A DNA stretch of 64,000 nucleotides from Micromonospora sp. CCTCC AA 2012012 (GCF_040499845.1 NZ_CP159342.1:248001-312000), one strand, 5' to 3'. Positions 1-9,779 are shown, counted from the stretch's first letter. A program made the numbers and translations. Notes: generated by a model from the sequence alone, not told the origin.

Positions 1-2
1 TC

Positions 3-512
3 CAGATCGACCCCACGCTCGCCCCGGTCCTCGCCCGCACGGGCGACGAGCGGGCCGTCCTCGACGCGTTCCTCGACTTCCACCGGGGCATCGTGCTGCG
101 GAAGGTGCGGGGGCTCTCCGACGCCGACGCGAGCCGTCGCCTGGTGCCGTCCCTGACCACCCTCGCCGGCCTGCTCAAGCACCTGGCGCTGGTGGAGGAG
201 AACTGGTTCCCTCTGCTCTTCGCGCCCGAGCCGGGCGAGGTCCACCGCACCGACGAGAAGGGCACCACGGAGGGCTTCACCCTCGACGCGGGGGAGACCG
301 TCGAGACGCTGATCGCGGCGTACGAGGCCGCCTGTGCCCGGTCCCGCGAGGTGGCAGCCCGGTTCGACCTCGACCACGTGGTGCCGCACCCGCTGCTCGG
401 CGAGGTGTCGCTGCGCTGGGTGCTGGTCCACATGGTCGAGGAGACCGCCCGGCACGCCGGGCACGCCGACATCCTGCGCGAGCTGACCGACGGCGAGACC
501 GGGGCGGTCTGA
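3..512 (+). CDS. DinB/DUF664-family protein, 5' end outside the window
   Basis: The reading frame is open from base 3, so the true start lies upstream; the internal GTG at 93 is probably not the start. About 169 residues are visible. The pattern is that of DinB-like four-helix proteins (DUF664): a His in the GLLKHLALVEENWF helix, another in VHMVEETARHAGHADILRE, and a Trp in between. These histidines normally form a metal site. Members include mycothiol-dependent enzymes in actinomycetes, but the substrate cannot be read from the sequence. It is followed by a convergent sugar kinase gene 7 bp away. Confidence 0.75.
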   Translation, partial: QIDPTLAPVLARTGDERAVLDAFLDFHRGIVLRKVRGLSDADASRRLVPSLTTLAGLLKHLALVEENWFPLLFAPEPGEVHRTDEKGTTEGFTLDAGETVETLIAAYEAACARSREVAARFDLDHVVPHPLLGEVSLRWVLVHMVEETARHAGHADILRELTDGETGAV

Positions 513-519
513 CGGCGGA

Positions 520-1392
520 TCAGGGTCGGGGCAGCAGGCCCGGCGGATACTCCATGCCGTCGTGGGTGATCGCGGCGGCGGCGACCCGCGCGGCGTAACC
601 GACGGCGTCGGGCAGCGCGTCGCCCCGTCGTCGGGCGGCGACCACACCGGCGACGAAGGCGTCGCCCGCGCCGTTGGTGTCCCGCACCGGGGCGGGCGGC
701 ACGGCGGCGGGCACCCGCAGCGGCGGCGCGTCCGGGGTGTGCAGGACGGCACCGGCCTCGCCGCCGGTCACCAGGACGGTGCGCGGGGCCAGCTCGGCGG
801 CGAGCGACGCGGCCCGGTCGCCGAGGCGTACGCCGCTGACGAAGACCAGGTCGGCGGCCTCGGCGAAGGGCCGGTGGTAGGGGTTCTCGCCGTCCCAGTC
901 GTGCAGGTCGGTGGAGAGGGACACCCCGTCGCCGAGCCCGGCGCGCAGCTCCGGCAGGGCCTCCCGCGCCCAGTCCATGATCGAGACGTGCACGTGTGCC
1001 GCGTCCCGGACCAGCGCGGTCAGCTCGGCCGCCGGGAAGGGTGCCGGCCCCTGCCAGGGGCGCGGGTCGTAGAGCGACATCCGCCGCCCGGCCGGGTCCA
1101 CCAGGTTCACCGACCGTCGGGTGCCCGCCGGGGCGTCGACCAGCACCGCGTGCACCGACGTACGGCCCAGCGCCGCCCGGACCACGTCACCGGCCGGGTC
1201 GGTGCCCAGCACGTCCACCAGCGCCACCCGCAGGCCCAGCGCGTGCGCCGCCAGGGCCACCCCGGCACCGGTGTTGCCGATCCGCAGGTCGATCGGGGGG
1301 ACGGGGAGCGAGTCGACGGCCGGTAGCGGGAGCCCGGGCACCTGGGTGCGGATGTCCACGCCGAGCCCGCCGAGCACGAGAAGATCGAACAT
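520..1392 (-). CDS. PfkB-family carbohydrate/nucleoside kinase
   Basis: The 290-residue protein is a ribokinase-fold kinase. It has the N-terminal beta-strand LGGLGVDIRTQVPGLPLP, the Gly-rich IGNTGAGVALAAHALGL segment and the C-terminal signature DTNGAGDAFVAGV. The Asp in GAGD is the catalytic base in this family. It should phosphorylate a small sugar or nucleoside hydroxyl with ATP in the cytoplasm; the substrate is not predictable. The ATG start at 1392 gives the complete N-terminal strand. It is transcribed away from the SNF2 gene, so 1393-1454 should hold both promoters. Confidence 0.85.
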   Translation of the reverse strand: MFDLLVLGGLGVDIRTQVPGLPLPAVDSLPVPPIDLRIGNTGAGVALAAHALGLRVALVDVLGTDPAGDVVRAALGRTSVHAVLVDAPAGTRRSVNLVDPAGRRMSLYDPRPWQGPAPFPAAELTALVRDAAHVHVSIMDWAREALPELRAGLGDGVSLSTDLHDWDGENPYHRPFAEAADLVFVSGVRLGDRAASLAAELAPRTVLVTGGEAGAVLHTPDAPPLRVPAAVPPAPVRDTNGAGDAFVAGVVAARRRGDALPDAVGYAARVAAAAITHDGMEYPPGLLPRP

Positions 1393-1454
1393 GGCGCCGA
1401 CGGTAGCCGGCCCGGGCCGCCTATCCTGGGGCGGGCGTCGACGAGGGGGAGCGT

Positions 1455-4400
1455 GTGCTGGTCATCCACGGGGTGTGGCTGTCCGGCGTCGGTCTCGCCG
1501 TCTGGGCCGAGGAGAGTTCCCGGCCGCCCCGGGCACCGCGCCGGCCCGGCCGGGCCCCGGGGGAGCGGCCCCACCCGTTCGCCGCGGACCACGCCACGCT
1601 GGCCGCCGTGCTCGGCGACCCCCCGGCCGAGGCGAGCACCGTACGGCTCCGCCTGCCGACCCGGGCCGGCTCACCGCTGGACTCCCCGGAACTCGTCCGG
1701 ACCACCGTCGCGGAACCGCTGCGCGGTCCGGTCACCCTCGCCGGCTGGCGGGCCCCCACCCTGGTGTACGCCCCGGACGCCGCGCTCGCCCTGCTCCGGG
1801 CGCTCGACGACGTCCCGGCCGTGCCCGGGGCGACCCTGCGCCACCTGGCCGAGATCGCCGACTTCGCCACCGACCTGGTCGGCCGGGGCCGTCTCCTGCC
1901 GGCCGTCGCCGATCCCGTCGCCGGGTCCCCGGCCGTCGCGCCGCCGGCAGCGCCGGTGTTCCCGCCCTTCGGCGGCGCGGCAGCCGCGCCGGACGGCCGG
2001 TCCGGTGCGGCCGTCGACCAGGCGCAGTCCGCTCGCGCGGTGCCGCGGACTGCCGACCCGGTGACCGCCCGGGCCGTCTGGCGGCCGCTGCTCACCGGGA
2101 CCGACGCCGGCTGGGCGCGGGCCCTCGCCCTGGCCCTGCCCCCGGCGGCCCGCGCCGCGACCCCGCCGGACGCCGTCGGACCGACGCGTCGGACCGGCTC
2201 GTCCGCGCCCGAAGCCGGCGCGGGCGGACCCACCGACGGGCGGGACGCCCCCGCGACCGACGGGCCGGGTGACCTGGTCGCCGATGCGCTGGACGCGCTG
2301 ACCGACGCCGCCGCCCGGGCCGCGCTCGGGGAGACCGGGCTGACCCGGGGCATCCGGCCGGGCGGAGCGGTCCCGGCCTGGCTGGCCGCGTTGACCGGTC
2401 AGCGGCGCGAGTTCGCCACCGACCCGGCCGCGCTGGAGGTGCTGCGGACCGAGCTGGAACGGTGGCAGCGGGACGCCGTCGGTGGGGCCGTCCGGGCCAG
2501 CTTCCGGCTGGTCGAGCCGGACCCCGACGAGATCGACGAGCCGCTCCTGGTGGTGCCGGCCGACCCCACGGCCGTGGTGACGCAGGGCGGGCGGTGGCGG
2601 GTGGAGTTCGGCCTGCAACCGGCCGACGAACCGGGGCTGCTGGTCGAGGCGGCCCAGGTGTGGCAGGCCCCGGGCCCGCTGGCCGCGCTCGCGGTGGACG
2701 CCCCGCAGGAAACCCTGCTCGCCGAGCTGGGCCGGGCCAGCCGGCTCTGGCCGGAGCTGGACGACGCACTGCGTACCGCCGCGCCGGAGGGGATGGAGCT
2801 GGACCCGGAGGGGGCGCACCGGTTCCTCCGCGAGGGCGCGCCGGTGCTGCACGCGGCCGGTTTCGGGGTGCTGCTGCCCACCTGGTGGCGGCGACCCTCG
2901 TCCCGGCTCGGGGCGCGGCTGCGGGCGCGCAGCCGGACCGCCCCGGGCACCGTCGCCGCCGCGAGCGCGCTCGGGCTGGACGCGCTGGTCGACTACCGGT
3001 GGGAGGTGGCCCTCGGCGACCAGCCGCTGACCGCCGAGGAGCTGGCCGCCCTGGCCGAGGTGAAGTCCCCGCTGGTCCGCCTTCGCGGACGCTGGGTCGA
3101 GCTGGACCCGAAGCGGCTGGCCGCCGGCCTGCGGCTGCTCCGCTCGGCGGGCGAGCTGACCGTGGCCGACCTGCTCCGGCTGGGGCTCGCCGACGGCGAC
3201 CGGCCGGACGAGCTGCCGGTGCTGGAGGTGACCGCCGACGGAGCGCTCGGTGAGCTGCTCGCCGGGGAGGCGGAACGACGGCTCACCCCGGCCGATCCGC
3301 CGCCGGGCTTCCACGGGACGCTGCGCCCCTACCAGCGGCGGGGGTTGGCGTGGCTGGCGTTCCTCCAGTCGCTGGGGCTGGGGGGCGTGCTCGCCGACGA
3401 CATGGGGCTGGGCAAGACGGTGCAGCTGCTCGCCCTGCTCGCCGGGGACCCACCCGGGGCGGGGCCGACCCTGCTGGTCTGCCCGATGTCGCTGGTCGGC
3501 AACTGGCAGCGGGAGGCGGCGAAGTTCGCCCCCGGGTTGCGCGTACACGTGCACCACGGGGCCGAGCGGGCGCGCGGCGAGGGGTTCGCCGCGGTCGTGC
3601 ACGCGGCGGACCTGGTCCTCACCACCTATTCGGTGGCCGCCCGGGACGCCGTCGAGCTGGCCGGGATCGACTGGCACCGGGTGGTGGTCGACGAGGCCCA
3701 GGCGATCAAGAACGCCTCGACCCGGCAGGCGGAGGCCGTCCGGTCGCTGCCCGCCCGGCACCGGGTCGCGGTCACCGGTACGCCGGTGGAGAACCGGCTC
3801 GCCGACCTCTGGTCCATCATGCAGTTCGCCAATCCGGGGCTGCTCGGCCCGGCAGCCGCGTTCCGCAAGGCCTACGCGGAGCCGATCGAGCGGCACGGCG
3901 ACGAGGAGGTGGCCGCGCGGCTGCGCCGGATCACCGGGCCGTTCGTGCTGCGCCGGCTCAAGACAGACGCGTCGATCATCTCCGACCTGCCCGAGAAGCT
4001 GGAGATGGAGGTGCTCTGCAACCTCACCGCCGAGCAGGCCGCCCTCTACCGGGCGGTGGTCGACGACATGCTGGCGAAGATCGAGTCCAGCGACGGGATG
4101 GAACGCCGGGGGCTGGTGCTGGCCACCATGACCCGGCTCAAGCAGGTCTGCAACCACCCGGCGCAGCTGCTGCGGGACGGCTCGGCGCTGCCCGGCCGCT
4201 CCGGCAAGCTGGAGCGGCTGGAGGAGATCGTCGACGAGGTGCTCGGCGTGGGGGAGAGGGCCCTGCTCTTCACCCAGTACGCCGAGTTCGGCGGGATGCT
4301 GCGCGGGCACCTGTCGGCCCGCTCCGGCCGGGAGGTGCTCTTCCTGCACGGCGGGGTGGGCAAGGCCGAGCGGGACGCGATGGTGACCCGGTTCCAGTCC

Positions 4401-4739
4401 CCGGACGGCCCGCCGCTCTTCGTCCTGTCGCTCAAGGCCGGCGGCACCGGGCTCACCCTCACCGCCGCCAACCACGTGGTGCACGTGGACCGGTGGTGGA
4501 ACCCGGCCGTCGAGGACCAGGCCACCGACCGGGCCTTCCGGATCGGCCAGCGCCGCCGGGTGCAGGTCCGCAAGTTCGTCTGCGCGGGCACCGTCGAGGA
4601 GAAGGTGGCCGCGATGATCGCGGACAAGCGCAGCCTGGCGTCCCGCGTGGTGGGCAGCGGCGAGCAGTGGGTCACCGAACTCTCCACCGGGGCGCTGCGG
4701 GAGCTGTTCGCGCTGGAGGCCGGGGCGGTGGTGGAGTGA
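1455..4739 (+). CDS. SNF2-family DEAD/DEAH helicase (RapA/HepA-like)
   Basis: A 1094-residue SWI2/SNF2 ATPase. The first ~440 residues are Ala/Pro-rich, like the bacterial SNF2 N-terminal region (DUF3670-like). The ATPase half has DDMGLGKTVQ (Walker A K654), VVVDEAQAIKNAS (Walker B, D746-E747), GTPVENRL (motif III), and the C-terminal helicase lobe with KAGGTGLTLTAANHV and ATDRAFRIGQ. The GTG start at 1455 follows the Shine-Dalgarno-like GAGGGGGA at 1442-1449. It overlaps the SWIM gene by GTGA, so the two are translationally coupled. Proteins of this type remodel nucleic acid-protein complexes; the specific role is unknown. Confidence 0.92.
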   Translation: MLVIHGVWLSGVGLAVWAEESSRPPRAPRRPGRAPGERPHPFAADHATLAAVLGDPPAEASTVRLRLPTRAGSPLDSPELVRTTVAEPLRGPVTLAGWRAPTLVYAPDAALALLRALDDVPAVPGATLRHLAEIADFATDLVGRGRLLPAVADPVAGSPAVAPPAAPVFPPFGGAAAAPDGRSGAAVDQAQSARAVPRTADPVTARAVWRPLLTGTDAGWARALALALPPAARAATPPDAVGPTRRTGSSAPEAGAGGPTDGRDAPATDGPGDLVADALDALTDAAARAALGETGLTRGIRPGGAVPAWLAALTGQRREFATDPAALEVLRTELERWQRDAVGGAVRASFRLVEPDPDEIDEPLLVVPADPTAVVTQGGRWRVEFGLQPADEPGLLVEAAQVWQAPGPLAALAVDAPQETLLAELGRASRLWPELDDALRTAAPEGMELDPEGAHRFLREGAPVLHAAGFGVLLPTWWRRPSSRLGARLRARSRTAPGTVAAASALGLDALVDYRWEVALGDQPLTAEELAALAEVKSPLVRLRGRWVELDPKRLAAGLRLLRSAGELTVADLLRLGLADGDRPDELPVLEVTADGALGELLAGEAERRLTPADPPPGFHGTLRPYQRRGLAWLAFLQSLGLGGVLADDMGLGKTVQLLALLAGDPPGAGPTLLVCPMSLVGNWQREAAKFAPGLRVHVHHGAERARGEGFAAVVHAADLVLTTYSVAARDAVELAGIDWHRVVVDEAQAIKNASTRQAEAVRSLPARHRVAVTGTPVENRLADLWSIMQFANPGLLGPAAAFRKAYAEPIERHGDEEVAARLRRITGPFVLRRLKTDASIISDLPEKLEMEVLCNLTAEQAALYRAVVDDMLAKIESSDGMERRGLVLATMTRLKQVCNHPAQLLRDGSALPGRSGKLERLEEIVDEVLGVGERALLFTQYAEFGGMLRGHLSARSGREVLFLHGGVGKAERDAMVTRFQSPDGPPLFVLSLKAGGTGLTLTAANHVVHVDRWWNPAVEDQATDRAFRIGQRRRVQVRKFVCAGTVEEKVAAMIADKRSLASRVVGSGEQWVTELSTGALRELFALEAGAVVE

Positions 4740-5638
4740 GCGGCCCCTTCGCCGAGTACGGCCCGCCCCGCCGCGTCGAGGGCGGACTGAAGGCGCGCAG
4801 CACCCGCGGCGCGATCGGGCAGTCCTGGTGGTCGCGGCGGTTCCTGGAGGTGCTGGAGTCGTTCGCGCTGGGCACCCGACTCACCCGGGGCCGGGCGTAC
4901 GCGCGCCGGGGCCAGGTGCTGCGGCTGGACGTGACGCCCGGGCTGGTCACCGCGGCGGTGCAGGGTTCCCGGCCGGAGCCGTACCAGGTGCGGATCGGGT
5001 TGGCGGCGTTCCCGCCCGACGGCTGGGAGCGGATCGAGGCGGACCTCGCCGGCCAGGCGTTCTTCAGCGCCCGGCTGCTCGCCGGTGACCTCCCGCCCGA
5101 GCTGGAGCAGGTGTTCGCCGACGCGGGCGCGCCGCTCTTCCCGGCCGGCGTGGCCGAGTTGACGCAGGCCTGCTCCTGCCCCGACTTCGCGGTCCCGTGC
5201 AAGCACCTGGCGGCGAGCTTCTACCTGCTCGCCGAGGCGTTCGACGCGGACCCGTTCCGGCTGCTGCACTGGCGGGGTCGCAGCCGCACCGAGCTGCTGG
5301 ACCGGCTCCGTACGCTGCGCGCCACCACCCCCGCCGTGGCGCCCGTCGACGGGCCGGCGGCGGCGGATGCGCCGGCACGCTCCACGCCGGAGCTGCCGGC
5401 CGCCGGAGCGGCGCGGGTGCTCGGTACGGTGCCCGCACCTGCGTTGGCCGACGCGGTGGACCGGTTCTGGCTGCCCCCGGTGCCGCTGCCCGACCGGCCA
5501 CCCACCCTGGCCACCGGCTCCGAGCTGCTGCTGCGTCAGCTCGCCCCACCGGGGCCGGCGATCGGCGGCCCCGGCCTCGTCGAGCGGCTGCGCCGGGCGT
5601 ACCGGGAGTTCGGCCGGTCCGGGCCGGACGCGTCATAG
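4736..5638 (+). CDS. SWIM zinc finger protein
   Basis: 300 residues starting at GTG 4736, which overlaps the helicase stop. The SWIM motif CxC-x6-CxH is seen as CSCPDFAVPCKH (C146, C148, C155, H157); this finger binds nucleic acid or protein. The N-terminus contains a GQSWWSRRFLEVLES motif usual in bacterial SWIM proteins encoded beside SNF2 helicases. The C-terminal ~100 residues are Ala/Pro-rich with no recognised domain. I infer a functional pair with the upstream helicase. Its stop lies next to the stop of the convergent DUF3040 gene; the two genes overlap by 6 bp. Confidence 0.88.
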   Translation: MSGPFAEYGPPRRVEGGLKARSTRGAIGQSWWSRRFLEVLESFALGTRLTRGRAYARRGQVLRLDVTPGLVTAAVQGSRPEPYQVRIGLAAFPPDGWERIEADLAGQAFFSARLLAGDLPPELEQVFADAGAPLFPAGVAELTQACSCPDFAVPCKHLAASFYLLAEAFDADPFRLLHWRGRSRTELLDRLRTLRATTPAVAPVDGPAAADAPARSTPELPAAGAARVLGTVPAPALADAVDRFWLPPVPLPDRPPTLATGSELLLRQLAPPGPAIGGPGLVERLRRAYREFGRSGPDAS

Positions 5639-5890
5639 CCAGCGTCGCCGGAACCGCCACATGAGCCCGGCGTTGGCCACCAGCACCACGGCGCAGATGG
5701 CGCCGGCCAGCCGGCCGGCCAGCACGGTCATCGCCGGCAGCGAGGCCCACAGCACGATGGTCAACAGCATCAGGTAGCGGCCACGGCGGCCCCGGGCACG
5801 GTGGTCGAGCCGGGCGAAGAACTGCGGATCGCTCTCCCGCAGCTGACGGGTGATCTGCTCGAACCTGCGCTGATCCTCTTTGCTGAGCAT
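5633..5890 (-). CDS. DUF3040 membrane protein
   Basis: 85 residues. A charged N-terminus (MLSKEDQRRFEQITRQL) is followed by a DPQFFARL stretch and two hydrophobic helices at about 39-57 and 58-76, ending in basic residues. This is the usual layout of the actinobacterial DUF3040 family, which has no known function. ATG start at 5890. Confidence 0.8.
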   Translation of the reverse strand: MLSKEDQRRFEQITRQLRESDPQFFARLDHRARGRRGRYLMLLTIVLWASLPAMTVLAGRLAGAICAVVLVANAGLMWRFRRRWL

Positions 5891-6339
5891 GGCGGTGCCT
5901 TCCCCTCAGGCTTCAGCGGTCCGGCGGCATACCCGCAACTCAGGGCCGTCACGCGCTCCTGCTGCTGCTACTTTCCCGGTACGGGCGGACCGGATCCGCC
6001 GCCCGGGCGAGCACAGGGCAGGCTTATCGCCACCTTAAGTTTCCCTGTGGCAATGAACGGTCGCGTCAGCGTCGCAGCGGACCGAAACGTTACGTGGTCG
6101 CCGTCCGGGGCTGTGTCGTCCCTGCTCCGGACGCCGGGGACCGGACCGGGACGGACCGGCCAGCGGGGACACGCCCTGAGCACCGTCTTAAGTGCCCTCG
6201 CGGGTGCCGTCGGACCGCCTTGAGACCCGTCCGGCCCGTGGCTACTTTCCCGTAGCAACTCCTCCGCAACAGTCGCCGCCGCTGCTGCCCTTCCCCCGGT
6301 CGCAGGTGTGTCGGCGCTCGAAGAAAACGGGATTGGTAC
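5891..6339. other. 449-bp intergenic region with short repeats
   Basis: There is no convincing gene. It separates divergent DUF3040 and DUF1800 genes, so it must carry promoters. Two exact 12-base copies of GCTACTTTCCCG lie at 5964-5975 and 6241-6252. CTTAAGT occurs at 6034-6040 and 6187-6193. The second 12-mer is followed by GTAGC, giving a small GCTAC/GTAGC hairpin just upstream of the DUF1800 gene. Function unknown. Confidence 0.5.
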
Positions 6340-8391
6340 ATGGCCGACCAGAATGTGCCACCACGTCGACCCCGGCCCGACCGCGGCTGGGACGGACGCC
6401 AGCGCCCCACCGCCGACGGCTACCGCGACCGGCACGTCACGCCGTACGGCGTCGAGGCGGGCCAGGGCGGCTACGCCGGCACCACCGGCACCCTCCCCGC
6501 CGCCGGTCCACAGTGGGTCGGCCCGGACGGCTTCGGCCGGCAGGGCCAGCCGCAGCCGGCCGGCTACCCGCAGCCCGGCCCGGGACTGCCCAACCTGGAC
6601 GATGACGACGAGCCGGGCCGACGGGTCGGCCGGCGGCGGGCCCTCGCCGCGCTCGGTGGCACCGCAGCGGTGGTCGCCGGTGGCGCCGCCCTCGCGATGA
6701 CCCCCCAGGTGCGTGGTCTCTTCGCCGACGCCCCGCAGGCCGGTGACGCCACCGGCACCACGGTCACCGACGGCACCGCGGCCCGACCCAGCGGCCAGCA
6801 GCCCAGCACCGTGCGCACCTACACCGAGCAGAACGAGAGCTACATGGGCTCCCGGGCCGGTGCGGCGCTGAAGAAGAACTCGCCGACCGGCGGACGGATC
6901 TTCTCCGGCCCGGCCGCCGCCGCGGCGGAGACCCAGGTGACCGTCAAGACGGTCCTCGCCAAGGACCCGATCCGGCACCTGGCCAGCCGGGCCACCTTCG
7001 GCCCCACGCCGAAGGTGCTGGCGGACATCAAGCGTCTCGGCATCGACGCGTGGCTGCGCTGGCAGCTCGACCCGGAGAAGATCGCGCCGACGAAGGCCGA
7101 GCTGAAGCTCGCCGAGCTGCCCAGCCTCAAGCTCACCCCGCAGCAGCTGCGGGACCAGCGGGACCAGCTCAACGAGCGCGGCGTCCAGCCGGAGAAGGAG
7201 ACGATCGACGCGACGATCGCCCGGCAGATCTGGTCGGACCGGCAGCTGTTCGAGGTGATGGTCGACTTCTGGAACGACTTCCTGCACGTCGCCGCCGACT
7301 TCGACGGTGGGGAGACCTACCGCAACGCGTTCGACCGGGACGTCATCCGCAAGCACGCGCTGGGCAGCTACCCGGAGATGCTGGTCGCCGCGAACAAGCA
7401 CCCGGCGCTGCTGCTCTATCTGAACCAGGTGGACTCCCGCAAGGACGCGGTGAACGAGAACCTCGCCCGGGAGAACCTGGAGCTCTACTCGGTCGGCGTC
7501 GACGGCGGCTACACCGAGAAGGACGTCCGGCAGGCCGCGATGCTCCAGACCGGCCGCGGCGTCGCCGACGGGAAGTACATGTTCTTCCCCGAGCGGCACT
7601 ACCTCGGCAAGGTCAAGATCCTCGGCTTCAGCGACCCCAACGCCTCGGCCGACCCCAAGGTCGCCGACGCGACGATCGACCGGTACATCGCCTACATCGC
7701 GCTGCACCCGTCGACCGCTCAGTACGTGGCCCGCAGCCTCGCCACCCGGTTCGTCTCGGACACCCCGCCGAAGTCGCTGGTGGACCGGCTGGCCAAGACG
7801 TACGCGGCGAACAAGGGTCTGATCAAGCCGCTGCTGATCACGCTCTTCAGCTCGTCGGAGTTCTGGGCGGCGGTGGGCCAGAAGGTCCGCCGGCCGATGG
7901 AGTACCTGGTCGCCACGTACCGAGCCCTCGGTGTGACGCCGGAGGCGTCGGCCGGGTTCTCCGGCGACGACCGGCGCACCCCCTACCAGCAGGGGCTGCG
8001 GCAGATCCAGGACAAGATGCGCGAGCTGGGCCAGTACCCGATGGGCAAGCCCACCCCGGACGGCTACGCCGACGTCTACGTCGCCTGGACCTCGGCCGGC
8101 ACCATGGTCGACGGCTGGAACGAGGCCGGCGAGCTGCTCGGCGGCTGGCGCAAGCAGTTCACCTACACCGCGCCGGAGAAGCTGGTGGCCCGTCCGCCGG
8201 CCACCGCCGGGGCGTACGTGGACGCGCTGGCCGTGCGGCTGGTGCACCAGAAGCTGAGCGCCAAGGAGAAGGCGCTGGTCCTCGGCGTCGCCGGGGTCTC
8301 GGCGACCGCCAAGGTCGACGCCACGTTCAACGGGGCCATCGCCGCCGTCGCGCGGACGATCCTCGCTTCCCCCCAGCACCACCTCCGGTGA
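6340..8391 (+). CDS. DUF1800 family protein, putative Tat-exported
   Basis: 683 residues. The first ~85 are a Pro/Gly/Gln-rich low-complexity tail. A twin-Arg cluster (GRRVGRRRALAALGG) then runs into a hydrophobic stretch ending in Ala, which looks like an internal Tat signal or membrane anchor. From about residue 208 the DUF1800 pattern appears: HLASRATFGPTPK, then WNDFLHV, ENLARENLELYSVG, and RPMEYLVATYRALG. DUF1800 proteins are almost always encoded with a DUF1501 partner, as here, but their activity is unknown. It is the first gene of a tightly spaced five-gene run up to 12600. Confidence 0.85.
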   Translation: MADQNVPPRRPRPDRGWDGRQRPTADGYRDRHVTPYGVEAGQGGYAGTTGTLPAAGPQWVGPDGFGRQGQPQPAGYPQPGPGLPNLDDDDEPGRRVGRRRALAALGGTAAVVAGGAALAMTPQVRGLFADAPQAGDATGTTVTDGTAARPSGQQPSTVRTYTEQNESYMGSRAGAALKKNSPTGGRIFSGPAAAAAETQVTVKTVLAKDPIRHLASRATFGPTPKVLADIKRLGIDAWLRWQLDPEKIAPTKAELKLAELPSLKLTPQQLRDQRDQLNERGVQPEKETIDATIARQIWSDRQLFEVMVDFWNDFLHVAADFDGGETYRNAFDRDVIRKHALGSYPEMLVAANKHPALLLYLNQVDSRKDAVNENLARENLELYSVGVDGGYTEKDVRQAAMLQTGRGVADGKYMFFPERHYLGKVKILGFSDPNASADPKVADATIDRYIAYIALHPSTAQYVARSLATRFVSDTPPKSLVDRLAKTYAANKGLIKPLLITLFSSSEFWAAVGQKVRRPMEYLVATYRALGVTPEASAGFSGDDRRTPYQQGLRQIQDKMRELGQYPMGKPTPDGYADVYVAWTSAGTMVDGWNEAGELLGGWRKQFTYTAPEKLVARPPATAGAYVDALAVRLVHQKLSAKEKALVLGVAGVSATAKVDATFNGAIAAVARTILASPQHHLR

Positions 8392-8399
8392 GGCATTCG

Positions 8400-9779
8400 A
8401 TGGAGAAGACTGTGTACTCGTACCCCCTGCACCCCGAATGCCCGGACGTCCAGCGACTGGCCGACAACCCGGTCGAGGCGCTGCTGCGTGCGGAGGCCGA
8501 CGTCGTCGCGGCGGAGAACGCCGCCGAGGCGGACCGCTACCGCCGGCTGGAGGAGCTGGAGGAGGCCCAGCAGGACGGGCGGGGCGTCACCCGGCGTACC
8601 TTCGTCGCCGGCGCGGCGGCCACCGCCACCGCACTGGCCACCGCCCAGTTCGTCACCACCTCGGCCTCCTTCGCGGCGACCAAGACCGGCACCCTGATCC
8701 ACGTCTTCCTCTACGGCGGGCTGGACGGGCTGAGCCTGGTCGCCCCGGACGGCGACCCGGTGCTCACCAAGAGCCGCCCCGACCTGCTGCTCGGCAACGA
8801 CTCGCTGGCCCTGGGCCGGGGCTTCAAGCTGACCAGCGCCTTCGCCCCGCTGGAGCAGTGGCTCAAGGCCGGTCAGCTCGGCTTCGTCCCGGCGGTCTCC
8901 GACCCGCGGCTGTCCCGCAGCCACTTCCAGGCCGCGGACGCCTGCAACCTGGGCGGCCTGCCCGGCGAGACCGGCGGTCGGGGCTGGCTGGACAGCCTGG
9001 TGGACACGCTCGGCAAGGGCACCGCCTTCCGCAGCGTCGGCATCGGCAGCACGCTGCCCCGCTCGCTGGTCGGCGTGAACGGCGCGATCTCCCTCAACAA
9101 CGTCGGTGAGCTGCGGCTCAACGGCGACGACAAGTACCGGGCCGCGACCGAGAAGGCGATCCGGGGGCTCTTCACCGGGATCAACCACCCGGTCGAGGAG
9201 GCGGTCCTGGAGGGGATGGGCGCGCTGGCCACCGCGCAGAAGCTCGCCGCGAAGCCGTACCAGGCGGCGGCCGGGGTGAAGTACGAGGGCGTCGGCGGCG
9301 CCTTCCAGCAGCTCGCCCAGCTGATCAAGGGCGGCGCGAACGTCCGGGTCGCCACGGTCGGCATGGGCGGTTACGACACCCACGAGAACCAGGGCACCCA
9401 GGACGGCGGGAACCTGTGGCGCAAGCTCAACGAGCTGGCCACCGCGCTGGCCGCGTTCTTCACCGACCTCGGTGACCGGTCCGCGGACGTGACGGTCATG
9501 GTGACCAGCGAGTTCGGTCGCCGGGTCGCCTCCAACCGGGGCGGCACCGACCACGGGCACGGTGGGGTGGTCACCATCCTGTCGGGGCGTAAGCTCGCCG
9601 GGTCCCTGCTGGGGACGTGGAACGGGTTGAACGAACTGGACTCGGGCGACGTACCTGAGTACAACAACATGTTCAACGTCTACGGGTCCGTGGCGCAGGG
9701 GCGGTTCGGGCTGACGACCGCGGAGGTGGACAAGGTGTTCCCGCGACAGAAGTACACCCCGATGAAGCTGTACGCGTGA
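8400..9779 (+). CDS. DUF1501 family protein, Tat signal
   Basis: 459 residues from ATG 8400, with the Shine-Dalgarno-like GGTGAGG at 8387-8393. A Tat-type sequence (TRRTFVAGAAATATALATA) lies around residues 62-80. The DUF1501 core follows, with IHVFLYGGLDGLS and the C-terminal MVTSEFGRRVASNRGGTDHGHGG segment typical of the family. DUF1501 resembles sulfatase/alkaline phosphatase-fold proteins. It pairs with the upstream DUF1800 gene and overlaps the next gene by GTGA. I infer an extracytoplasmic role for the pair. Confidence 0.87.
   Translation: MEKTVYSYPLHPECPDVQRLADNPVEALLRAEADVVAAENAAEADRYRRLEELEEAQQDGRGVTRRTFVAGAAATATALATAQFVTTSASFAATKTGTLIHVFLYGGLDGLSLVAPDGDPVLTKSRPDLLLGNDSLALGRGFKLTSAFAPLEQWLKAGQLGFVPAVSDPRLSRSHFQAADACNLGGLPGETGGRGWLDSLVDTLGKGTAFRSVGIGSTLPRSLVGVNGAISLNNVGELRLNGDDKYRAATEKAIRGLFTGINHPVEEAVLEGMGALATAQKLAAKPYQAAAGVKYEGVGGAFQQLAQLIKGGANVRVATVGMGGYDTHENQGTQDGGNLWRKLNELATALAAFFTDLGDRSADVTVMVTSEFGRRVASNRGGTDHGHGGVVTILSGRKLAGSLLGTWNGLNELDSGDVPEYNNMFNVYGSVAQGRFGLTTAEVDKVFPRQKYTPMKLYA

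Noticed and set aside
1671..4484. 937-residue minus-strand open frame opposite the SNF2 gene
   Set aside because: Low-complexity Gly/Arg/Gln/His composition typical of antisense frames in GC-rich DNA; the plus-strand SNF2 gene has full domain motifs.
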